A stretch of DNA of 64,000 nucleotides, from assembly GCA_025936755.1 (NCBI GenBank), contig JAICSS010000009.1, forward strand, positions 27,183 through 91,182. Reading direction: 5' to 3'. Shown here piece after piece: positions 53,592-60,399 of this stretch. The notes below the pieces were generated by a model that was given only the letters and a program-made list of their open reading frames with translations, searched no databases and was not told the DNA's origin. The stretch's first letter is position 1. The number at the start of each line of letters is the position of its first letter. A program made the translations under genes and the position numbers. This DNA is from Solirubrobacterales bacterium (GTDB taxonomy: Bacteria > Actinomycetota > Thermoleophilia > Solirubrobacterales > 70-9).

Positions 53592-54878
53592 TCAGCCGAA
53601 GACCTTGCGCAGGCGGGCGATGTCGCGGACCTTGCCGCGGGGGCGGATGCGGCGCTGCACGATCATCTTCAGCCGGTCGGCGTCCGGCTTGCCGGAGGCG
53701 ATCCAGTCGGCCCAGCTGGCCTCGATCGTGACGTTCGGGCTGGGGGCTTCGCCGGCCTCGGCGCGGGTCGAGCCGTTGTCGAGGACCAGGTGCCACGGTT
53801 CGGCGTCGGTGAAGCGCCACTGCAGGACGAAGGGAGAGCCGTTGGCGGCGCCGGGGTTGGCGACGCGGGTGAGGATGTCGAAGTGAAGGCGCTGCAGCTC
53901 GGGTGAGGCTTCGGGCGCCTTCCCGCCGGGGTTGCCGACGACGCCGCCCATCAGCATCTTCACCTGCTCGGCCGCGATCTCCTGCTCCGATTTATCCGGG
54001 TCGAAGGGTAAGACGCCGGGCGGCATCTCCTCGATCGGGTACCCGATCGTGCGCCAGCGCTGGCGCACCAGTTTGAACCCGAAGGCGAGGATGTCCTCGA
54101 TCGAGAAGCCGTAGCACTCGGTGTAGGAGCGGTCGAGCCCGGGCGGAGAGAAGACGCCGGGCATGTACGGAAGGACTTCCTTCAGCAGGTCGATCACGGC
54201 GGCGCGGTTCTCCTCCCAGCCCGGCGCCCCTTCCTCGAGCAGCTCGGAGAGGACCTTGACGCCGAAGCCGATGTGGCGCTGCTCGTCGCGGGAGACGTTC
54301 GACATCCCCTCGTTGAAGCCCGGCATCGTCTCCTCGGAGGCGAAGAAGTCCTCGATGAAGTGCTGGCCCGGCTGGGCGAGGCTGCCCTCGACGATCAGGT
54401 GGTAGAGGGTGATCGCCTGCGCGAACTTCGGCACCGACCGGTCCTTCGTCAGTTCGGCGGCCATGCGGTCGAGGCGGTCGAAGATGCCGCGGTAGCCCCA
54501 GTTCAGCTGCGGCAGGGTGGAGGAGAGCGTCTGCTCGATGGAGTCGCCGCCGACGCCGATCACCTCCTTGAAGAATCGGTGGAAGAAGACCGAGTGGCGG
54601 ACCTCGTCGACCTGCTGGGTGGCGAGGAAGTAGGACATCTCCTCGGTCGGAGCGGCGGTGACGTAGGGGGCGAGGGTGTCGGCGACCCGGTCCTCGCCGT
54701 AATAGAACATCGAGTAGATCCACATCGCCGAGCGGCGCTGGATGTCGCTCAACCCCTCCCAGCCCACGCGGTCCCGGGAGAAGTCGATGTCGATCGCGCT
54801 CCAGTTGCCCTGCTCCCAGCGGTGGTAGAGGTCCTCGTAGGTGATGTTGTCCATCAGGCGCTGGGAGGCGACGCTCAT
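53592..54878 (-). CDS. R2-like ligand-binding oxidase fused to an SCP2 sterol-carrier domain
   Basis: 428 residues. Residues 1 to about 300 are a ferritin-like R2lox domain with metal ligands E62, E92, H95, E164, E199 and H202. Spacing matches the Mn/Fe R2lox proteins, and the Val-Tyr cross-link pair is also conserved (V65, Y159). Residues about 320-428 resemble an SCP2 domain (FVLQWRFTDAEPWHLVLDNGSTRAEAGEA, then VTIEASWADWIASGKPDADRL). R2lox oxidises a bound fatty-acid-like ligand; the SCP2 part could present lipid. The Shine-Dalgarno is excellent (AAAGGAGACAAG). It is monocistronic. Confidence 0.85.
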   Translation of the reverse strand: MSVASQRLMDNITYEDLYHRWEQGNWSAIDIDFSRDRVGWEGLSDIQRRSAMWIYSMFYYGEDRVADTLAPYVTAAPTEEMSYFLATQQVDEVRHSVFFHRFFKEVIGVGGDSIEQTLSSTLPQLNWGYRGIFDRLDRMAAELTKDRSVPKFAQAITLYHLIVEGSLAQPGQHFIEDFFASEETMPGFNEGMSNVSRDEQRHIGFGVKVLSELLEEGAPGWEENRAAVIDLLKEVLPYMPGVFSPPGLDRSYTECYGFSIEDILAFGFKLVRQRWRTIGYPIEEMPPGVLPFDPDKSEQEIAAEQVKMLMGGVVGNPGGKAPEASPELQRLHFDILTRVANPGAANGSPFVLQWRFTDAEPWHLVLDNGSTRAEAGEAPSPNVTIEASWADWIASGKPDADRLKMIVQRRIRPRGKVRDIARLRKVFG

Positions 54879-54919
54879 CTTGTCTCCTTTTGGTGTCGCA
54901 TAGGGGCACCGGGAGACTA

Positions 54920-54951
54920 GCGCGATCCTGGCCAGCTAGCCAGGACCGCGC
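54920..54951. terminator. Hairpin downstream of lipase gene
   Basis: GCGCG-A-TCCTGGC (54920-54932) pairs with GCCAGGA-C-CGCGC (54939-54951), loop CAGCTA. It lies 22 bp past the lipase stop. No T-tract. Confidence 0.6.
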
Positions 54952-54972
54952 CGGGAACTTCGAATCAGAGCC

Positions 54973-55644
54973 CTATTTGACGAATTCGCGGACTTCTTTG
55001 TAGACCGTTTCGTCGGTGGTGAGGGCGGCGTGGGTCATGCACGCGGTTTTGTGGTTGGAAGCGCCGCTGAGGATGACGCTTTCGTCCGGGTTGATGATTT
55101 CGTCGCACGGCGACCACCAGGTGCCGTAGTTGACGACGCCCGGGGTCTCGTCGCCGGCGTTCAATTCGCTGAGGAACGTCGAGCCGACCTGCATCTCTTT
55201 GCAGGAGACCTGGAAGCCCGCGCAGGCGTTCGCGGTTTCGGTCCCGTGGTTCGGACCGCCGAGCGAGACCCAGTCGTCGACCTTCGATTCGCCGCCGTCG
55301 AACTTGATGTACCAGCGGGTGTTGAGGCTCCCCATCGAGTGGGAGATGATGTCGACCTTCGTCGCACCCGGGTTGTTTTTCAGCAGCGTTTCGACGTGGG
55401 ACTTGACTTCTATTTCCGCGTCGACCTTGTTCGACTGCGAGGTGTTATAGCTGTAGGCCATCAGGGCCGATTTCGCATAGCCGTCTTTTTCGAAGCGGCC
55501 GATCATCGTGTTCCAGAGCGATGCGCTCTCGCTCCATCCGTGCACGAAGAGGATCGGGTCCTGGGCCGAGGCGGTGGCCGGCACCGCCGCAGCGATGCAG
55601 ACCGCGATCGCGGCGACGAGCGTCGCCAGTCGTCTAGTGACCAT
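54973..55644 (-). CDS. Secreted class-2 lipase (alpha/beta hydrolase)
   Basis: 223 residues with a Sec signal (MVTRRLATLVAAIAVCIAAAVPATASAQ). The mature part begins PILFVHGWSESASLWNTMI (oxyanion region HG), with the nucleophile elbow SHSMG, followed by SLGGPNHGTETANAC, D in INPDESVILSGA and His in CMTHAALTTDE. It fits the lipase class 2/EstA group: esterase or triacylglycerol lipase, exported. Four Cys suggest disulfides outside the cell. Shine-Dalgarno AAGGAGAAAC. Confidence 0.88.
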   Translation of the reverse strand: MVTRRLATLVAAIAVCIAAAVPATASAQDPILFVHGWSESASLWNTMIGRFEKDGYAKSALMAYSYNTSQSNKVDAEIEVKSHVETLLKNNPGATKVDIISHSMGSLNTRWYIKFDGGESKVDDWVSLGGPNHGTETANACAGFQVSCKEMQVGSTFLSELNAGDETPGVVNYGTWWSPCDEIINPDESVILSGASNHKTACMTHAALTTDETVYKEVREFVK

Positions 55645-55744
55645 GTTTCTCCTTGTTGAGCGCAGGCGCCTCCCTAGCGCGCTGCTGTGTCTGGTCCCAA
55701 GCAGACTGGTACTGGTACTCAGGAAGAGATGAGTTAATCAGGTA

Positions 55745-57259
55745 TTAGTGATCAACGCCACTCCTGCCCGCGGCGGGAGCCTCGATCTCGCGCTTGAGGA
55801 TCTTCCCGGTCGGCCCCTTGGGCAGGTCCTCCATGAACCAGACCACCCGCGGGTACTTGTAGGCCGCGATCCGCTCCTTCACGTACTCGCTGACCTCCTC
55901 CGGGGCCAGCTCCTCGCCCTCGTGGAGGACGACGGCGGCGCCGATCTCCTCCCCCCACTGGTCGTGCGGGACCCCGAGCACGGCGGCTTCGCGGATCTTC
56001 GGGTGCTCGTAGAGGACCTCCTCGACCTCGCGCGGGTAGACGTTGTAGCCGCCGCGGATGATCAGGTCCTTCTTGCGGTCGACGATGAAGAAGTAGCCCT
56101 CCTCGTCGACCCGCGCCATGTCGCCGGTGTGGAACCAGCCGCCGCGCATCGCCTCCGCGGTCGCCTCCGGTTTTTCCCAGTACCCCTTCATCACGTTGTG
56201 GCCGCGGATCACGATCTCCCCGACCTCCCCCTGCGGCACCTCGTTGTCGTCCTCGTCGAAGACCTTCATCTCGACTTCCCGCAGCGGCGTCCCGATCGAG
56301 CCGGGCTTGCGCGGCCGACCGGGATGGTTGGTGCTGGCGACCGGGGAGGTCTCGGAGAGGCCGTAGCCCTCCAGCAGCTCGCACTCGAAGGCCTCCTCGA
56401 AGCCGCGCAGGACCTCGACCGGCATCGAGGCGCCGCCGGTGATGCAGATCCGCAGCGAGGTCTCGTAGTCCTCGCGGCCGGGGTGGTGGAGGAGCGCCCC
56501 GTACATCGTCGGCACCCCGTAGAAGTGGGTGACGCCGTCGCGCTGCATGATCTCCAGCGCCTCGCCGGGGTCGAATTTGGGCAGCAGGGTGAGCGTCGCG
56601 CCGACCCGGATCGAGGCGTTCATGCTCACCGTCTGCCCGAAGGAGTGGAAGAGCGGCAGCGAGCCGAGGACGACGTCGCCCGCCTCGATCTCGCAGGTGG
56701 TCTCGGAGGCGATCTCGGCGTTGCGGTGGAGGTTGAAGTGGGTCAGCTCGGCGCCCTTGGGCTTGCCGGTGGTGCCGGAGGTGTAGAGGATCACCGCCGT
56801 GTCGCTCTCGGCGGTCTCGGCCACCTCCGCGCTCGGCTCGCGCTCGCCGAGCAGCTCGGCGAAGGACTCGGGCTCGACCTCGATCAGCTCGGCGCCGGCC
56901 TCCTCGGCGCCCGCCCGCGCCTCCTCGCCGAAGCCGTGCCAGGCGAGCAGCAGCTCGGCGCCGGAGTCCTCGAGGTAGAAGGCGATCTCCCGCCGCTTCA
57001 GCAGCACGTTCATCGGCACGACCACGCCGCCGGCGCGGAGGACGCCGTAGTAGGAGACCGGGAACTCGAGGACGTTCGGCAGCATCACCCCGACCCGGTC
57101 GGCCTGCTCGAGGCCCCTCTCGCGCAGCAGCGTCGCCAGGCGGGCGCTGCGCTCGTCGAGCTCGCCGTAGGTCAGCTCGAGACCGCCGAGGCGAACGGCC
57201 ACGGTCGCCGGTTCCCTGCCGGCGCTCTCGGTGACGATCGAAGCGAGGTTCAGGCCCAT
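55745..57259 (-). CDS. Long-chain fatty-acid--CoA ligase (AMP-forming)
   Basis: 504 residues. The ANL superfamily motifs are complete: ILYTSGTTGKPKGAELTH (P-loop), EGYGLSETSPVAS, GGWFHTGDMARVDEEGYFFIVDRKKDLII and the C-terminal catalytic Lys in PKGPTGKILKREI. It activates a fatty acid via an acyl-adenylate. The Shine-Dalgarno is GGAGGAAGAG. It shares the 73-bp promoter region with the divergent PRC-barrel gene; a TAGACT box is at about 57295 on minus. Confidence 0.92.
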   Translation of the reverse strand: MGLNLASIVTESAGREPATVAVRLGGLELTYGELDERSARLATLLRERGLEQADRVGVMLPNVLEFPVSYYGVLRAGGVVVPMNVLLKRREIAFYLEDSGAELLLAWHGFGEEARAGAEEAGAELIEVEPESFAELLGEREPSAEVAETAESDTAVILYTSGTTGKPKGAELTHFNLHRNAEIASETTCEIEAGDVVLGSLPLFHSFGQTVSMNASIRVGATLTLLPKFDPGEALEIMQRDGVTHFYGVPTMYGALLHHPGREDYETSLRICITGGASMPVEVLRGFEEAFECELLEGYGLSETSPVASTNHPGRPRKPGSIGTPLREVEMKVFDEDDNEVPQGEVGEIVIRGHNVMKGYWEKPEATAEAMRGGWFHTGDMARVDEEGYFFIVDRKKDLIIRGGYNVYPREVEEVLYEHPKIREAAVLGVPHDQWGEEIGAAVVLHEGEELAPEEVSEYVKERIAAYKYPRVVWFMEDLPKGPTGKILKREIEAPAAGRSGVDH

Positions 57260-57319
57260 CTCTTCCTCCCCGGACGAAGTTGCTCCCGGCGGCCAGTCTA
57301 GAGCGCGAATCGCGTTCGC

Positions 57320-57325
57320 TAGGCT
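57320..57325 (+). promoter_or_regulatory. TAGGCT -10-like box, leaderless PRC-barrel gene
   Basis: Seven bases before the ATG at 57333. Confidence 0.4.
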
Positions 57326-57332
57326 CGCCGCG

Positions 57333-57602
57333 ATGGACGACCTCGGCCACCCCGTCTCCTACCTGGTGGCGAAGCGGGGGATCCCGGTCTTCTCCAGCGA
57401 CGGCGAGAAGCTCGGGCGCGTCGTCCAAGTCCTAGCCGCCCCCGAGGCGAACATGTTCGACGGCGTCCTCTTCGACACGAGCTGGGGGCCCGGCGGGCGG
57501 CGCTTCGTCGACGCTCCGGAGGTGGGTGAGATCTACGAGCGGGGGATCGTGCTCGAGATCGACGCCGAAGCGGCCGCGGAGCTGCCGAAGCGGCGCCCTT
57601 GA
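57333..57602 (+). CDS. PRC-barrel-like domain protein
   Basis: 89 residues. The core VAKRGIPVFSSDGEKLGRVVQVLAAPEANMFDGVLFDTSWGPGGRRFVDAPEVGEIYERGIVLEI has the beta-strand pattern of PRC barrels (as in RimM and photosynthetic H subunits): G-x-P-V-x-x-x-D-G-x-x-L-G-x-V. Function unknown. I chose ATG 57333 from the promoter position and the domain start. It ends about 20 bases before the first FKBP gene. Confidence 0.7.
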   Translation: MDDLGHPVSYLVAKRGIPVFSSDGEKLGRVVQVLAAPEANMFDGVLFDTSWGPGGRRFVDAPEVGEIYERGIVLEIDAEAAAELPKRRP

Positions 57603-57612
57603 CTCCTTCGCA

Positions 57613-57618
57613 TAAGAT
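57613..57618 (+). promoter_or_regulatory. TAAGAT -10 box, leaderless FKBP gene 1
   Basis: Seven bases before ATG 57626. The same box and spacing recur at the second FKBP gene. Confidence 0.5.
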
Positions 57619-57625
57619 GCCGGCG

Positions 57626-58132
57626 ATGCGGCGGCTCTTCTTGATCGTTCTTGTTCTTTCGGCGCTCGCTATCGCCGGCTGCGGCGGCGACTCCTCGACG
57701 ACCTCCTCGTCCTCGGCCGGGGGAGAAAGCACGGCCGCGGAACAGGGCGGAGGGCTGGAAGTGAAGACCAGGCCGCAGGTGAAGGTGCCAAAGGGGCCGC
57801 CGCCGAAGAAGATCGTGATCAAGGAAATCGAAGAAGGCAGCGGTCCGGCCGCCAAGGCGGGGGACCAGGTCACGGTCCAGTACGTCGGCGTCAACTACAG
57901 GACCGGCTCCGAATTCGACGCTTCCTGGAACCGCGGCGAACCCTTCCCCTTCACGCTCGGTGCCCACGAAGTGATCTCCGGCTGGGACATCGGGATCAAG
58001 GGGATGAAGGTGGGGGGCCGGCGCGAGCTGATCATCCCGCCGAACCACGCCTACGGTTCGACCGGATCGCCGCCGGCCATCCCGCCGAACGAAACGCTCG
58101 TCTTCGTCGTCGACCTCGAAGCGATCAACTAG
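57626..58132 (+). CDS. FKBP-type peptidyl-prolyl isomerase lipoprotein (first of tandem pair)
   Basis: 168 residues. Lipoprotein signal MRRLFLIVLVLSALAIAGC, a Ser/Gly/Glu tether, then an FKBP domain (about 70-168): GDQVTVQYVGVNYRTGSEFDASWNRGEPFPFTLG, VISGWDIGIKGMKVGGRRELIIPPNHAYG and ETLVFVVDLEAI. The active-site residues (Y, F, D, W) are conserved, so isomerase activity outside the membrane is likely. I chose ATG 57626, because the TAAGAT box overlaps the upstream ATG 57617. Confidence 0.9.
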   Translation: MRRLFLIVLVLSALAIAGCGGDSSTTSSSSAGGESTAAEQGGGLEVKTRPQVKVPKGPPPKKIVIKEIEEGSGPAAKAGDQVTVQYVGVNYRTGSEFDASWNRGEPFPFTLGAHEVISGWDIGIKGMKVGGRRELIIPPNHAYGSTGSPPAIPPNETLVFVVDLEAIN

Positions 58133-58187
58133 CTCGGCCAAACGCCCCGTTTTGCTTCGCACGGGCGGCGTCGGGATGATCGTCGCT

Positions 58188-58193
58188 TAAGAT
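58188..58193 (+). promoter_or_regulatory. TAAGAT -10 box, leaderless FKBP gene 2
   Basis: Seven bases before ATG 58201. Confidence 0.5.
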
Positions 58194-58200
58194 CCCTCCA

Positions 58201-58758
58201 ATGAGGAAGGGTTTCTTGATCGGTCTGGTGCTCGCCGCGGCCGTGCTCTCCGCGTGTGGAGGAGGCAACGGGTCGACTGCCGCTCAGTCGGCCTCCGGCG
58301 GATCTCAGCAGTTTCGAATTCCGGTTGGCAAGGTCCCGGTCAGGAGGGCCGATTCTCTGAAGTTCAAAGCCAACGGGCTCGTGGGGCCGGAGCCGAAGCC
58401 GATCACCCCCGAAGGGCCGCCACCCTTTTCCCTCGCCTTGCAGGATTTGATCGCAGGGATCGGGCCGGGGCCTCTAAACGGAGACACGGTCACGGTCCAG
58501 TACGTCGGGGTGGACTACAAGACCGGAAAGAAGTTCGAATCCTCCTGGGACGAGGGCAAACCCTTCACCTTCGAATTCGGGTCCGGGGCGGCGGTCGCCG
58601 GTTTCGAACAGGGGATCGACGGGATGGAGGTCGGAGGCCGTCGCGAGCTGGTGGTTCCCCCTGGCCTCGGCTACGGAGGCTCGCGGCAGAAGGCGGTCCC
58701 GTCGAACGCCACCGCGATCTTCGTCGTCGATCTGCTCGCTGTCGGAGAAGGTAGCTAG
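58201..58758 (+). CDS. FKBP-type peptidyl-prolyl isomerase lipoprotein (second of tandem pair)
   Basis: 185 residues. Signal MRKGFLIGLVLAAAVLSAC (lipobox LSAC), a longer linker than its neighbour (about 25-90), then the FKBP domain: GDTVTVQYVGVDYKTGKKFESSWDEGKPFTFEFG, VAGFEQGIDGMEVGGRRELVVPPGLGYGG and ATAIFVVDLLAV. In the flap after the binding site W of the neighbour is replaced (GFEQGID). It is a paralogue from tandem duplication, with the same promoter box. Confidence 0.9.
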   Translation: MRKGFLIGLVLAAAVLSACGGGNGSTAAQSASGGSQQFRIPVGKVPVRRADSLKFKANGLVGPEPKPITPEGPPPFSLALQDLIAGIGPGPLNGDTVTVQYVGVDYKTGKKFESSWDEGKPFTFEFGSGAAVAGFEQGIDGMEVGGRRELVVPPGLGYGGSRQKAVPSNATAIFVVDLLAVGEGS

Positions 58759-58779
58759 GGCGTTGTCATCATCGGGAGC

Positions 58780-59808
58780 GTGTCGCGCCTCCTGATCGCC
58801 GAGCGCCTGACCGCCCAGGCCCTCGCCGGCGAGCCCCTGCGCTCGCCGGCGGCGGCGGCGGAGCGGCTGCTGGCGGTGCAGGGACAGGACCCGCGCGGGG
58901 CGCGGCTGGCGGTGCGGGCGCGCACCGAGGGGGTCACGGCCGCCGGCGTCGACCGGGCGCTGACCGAGGAGCGCTCGCTGCTGATCACCTGGCTCAACCG
59001 CGGCACCCTCCACCTCGTCCGCAGCGAGGACTATCCGTGGCTGCACGCGCTGACGGCGCCGACCCACCTCGCCAGCTGCCGGCGGCGCCTGCAGCAGGAG
59101 GGGATCCCCGAGAGCGACGGGGAGAGGGCGATGAAGACGATCGAGGCGACCCTCGCCGCCGAGGGCCCTTTGAGCGGGAGGGACCTGCGGGCGCGCCTCG
59201 GCGCCGCCGGCGTGCGGACCGAGGGGCAGGCGTTCATCCACCTGATGTTCCTCGCCGCCGCCCGGGGGATCCTCGTGCGGGGGCCGATGCTCGGCAGGCA
59301 GCACGCCTACGTCCTCGTCCGCGACTGGCTCGGCGAGCCGCAGCCGGTCGACCGGGAGAGGGCCCTGGCGGAGCTGGCGCGCCGCTACCTGGCCGGGCAC
59401 GGGCCCGCCGACGATCGCGACCTCGCCCGCTGGGCAGGGCTGCCGCTGCGCGACGCCCGCGCCGGCCTGGCCGCGATCGCCTCCGAGCTGGAGCGGGGCG
59501 AGGACGGGCTCGTCGAGCTGAAGGGCAGCCCCGAACCCGCGCCGCTGCCGCCGCCGCGGCTGCTGGGCGCCTTCGACCCGCTGCTGCTCGGCTGGACCTC
59601 GCGCGAGGAAGTCGTCGGCCCGCACCAGGTGCTGGTGACGACGAACGGCATCTTCCGGCCCTTCGCCCTGGTCGAGGGCCGGGCGGTCGCGCGCTGGGGC
59701 CTCGCCGGCGGCAAGGTGAGGATCGAGCACCTGGACGAGGTGCGGGCGAGGGACGCCGCTGCGCTCGAGAAAGACGCGCAGCGGGTCCTCGAATACCTCG
59801 GGTCCTAG
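58780..59808 (+). CDS. Winged-helix DNA-binding protein (HTH_42/AlkX family)
   Basis: 342 residues. The DUF1006/HTH_42 family is recognised by AAAERLLAVQGQDPRGARLAVRARTEG, LLITWLNRGTLHLVRSEDYPWLHALTAP, the central RYLAGHGPADDRDLARWAGLPLRDARAGL, and LLGAFDPLLLGWTSREEVVGPHQ near the C-terminus. Relatives (YcaQ/AlkX) unhook DNA interstrand cross-links, but the Q-x-D/H catalytic pattern there belongs to another subgroup; activity here is not assured. It ends in a CTAG shared with the convergent gene. Confidence 0.82.
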   Translation: MSRLLIAERLTAQALAGEPLRSPAAAAERLLAVQGQDPRGARLAVRARTEGVTAAGVDRALTEERSLLITWLNRGTLHLVRSEDYPWLHALTAPTHLASCRRRLQQEGIPESDGERAMKTIEATLAAEGPLSGRDLRARLGAAGVRTEGQAFIHLMFLAAARGILVRGPMLGRQHAYVLVRDWLGEPQPVDRERALAELARRYLAGHGPADDRDLARWAGLPLRDARAGLAAIASELERGEDGLVELKGSPEPAPLPPPRLLGAFDPLLLGWTSREEVVGPHQVLVTTNGIFRPFALVEGRAVARWGLAGGKVRIEHLDEVRARDAAALEKDAQRVLEYLGS

Positions 59809-60275
59809 GCCTGGTCGTCGGTGCGCGGCGGCATCGCGTCCGCGGGAGCCGGTGGCGCATCCTGGCCCGGCAGCGGTTCGGCCTCCTGCTTCCAGACGTC
59901 GTTGAGCGAGACCTGCAGGTAGGCGAACATCCCCGGCGAGAGCAGGAGGTAGAGGATCAGTGCGATCCAGCCGCTGACCGGCTCGCGGCCGGCGATCTTC
60001 GAGGCGCCCTGGACGCGGTTGGTCCCGCGCCAGTAGCTGACCAGCGGCGGGACGACGACGAGGAAGCCCGGAAAGAGGGCGAGGAGCGAGTTGGTCGGGT
60101 TCTGGCCGAGGTCGTACCCCTTCGCTTCGCCGAAGGCCTTCAGCTCCTTGTTGATCCTGTACCACCAGACGACGTGGTAGATCCCGAAGGTGACGAACGG
60201 CAGCAGGGCGACGGCCCAGGGGCTGCGCACCTTCACCTCGTCCTCGGTGCCGCGGATCTTCATCTCGTAGGCCAT
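59805..60275 (-). CDS. DUF4234 membrane protein
   Basis: 156 residues. The DUF4234 pattern VRSPWAVALLPFVTFGIYHVVWWYRINKELKAFGEA is followed by helices 2 and 3 (FPGFLVVVPPLVSYWRGTNRV; ALILYLLLSPGMFAYLQVSLNDVWKQ). A Pro/Asp-rich tail ends the protein. Function unknown. I chose ATG 60275 (MAYEMKIRGTEDEVKV), since the upstream in-frame extension has an unrelated composition. Confidence 0.8.
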   Translation of the reverse strand: MAYEMKIRGTEDEVKVRSPWAVALLPFVTFGIYHVVWWYRINKELKAFGEAKGYDLGQNPTNSLLALFPGFLVVVPPLVSYWRGTNRVQGASKIAGREPVSGWIALILYLLLSPGMFAYLQVSLNDVWKQEAEPLPGQDAPPAPADAMPPRTDDQA

Positions 60276-60399
60276 GGGTCTCCGTTCTGGTTCAGGGGTT
60301 TGGTGCCCGGTTCTCCAAGCCTCATGCTTTAGCCGGACAGGTGCAAGCAACCGATATCGGTGCGGTCGCCGACGAACAGACCCGGCGCCACAAATGGCC

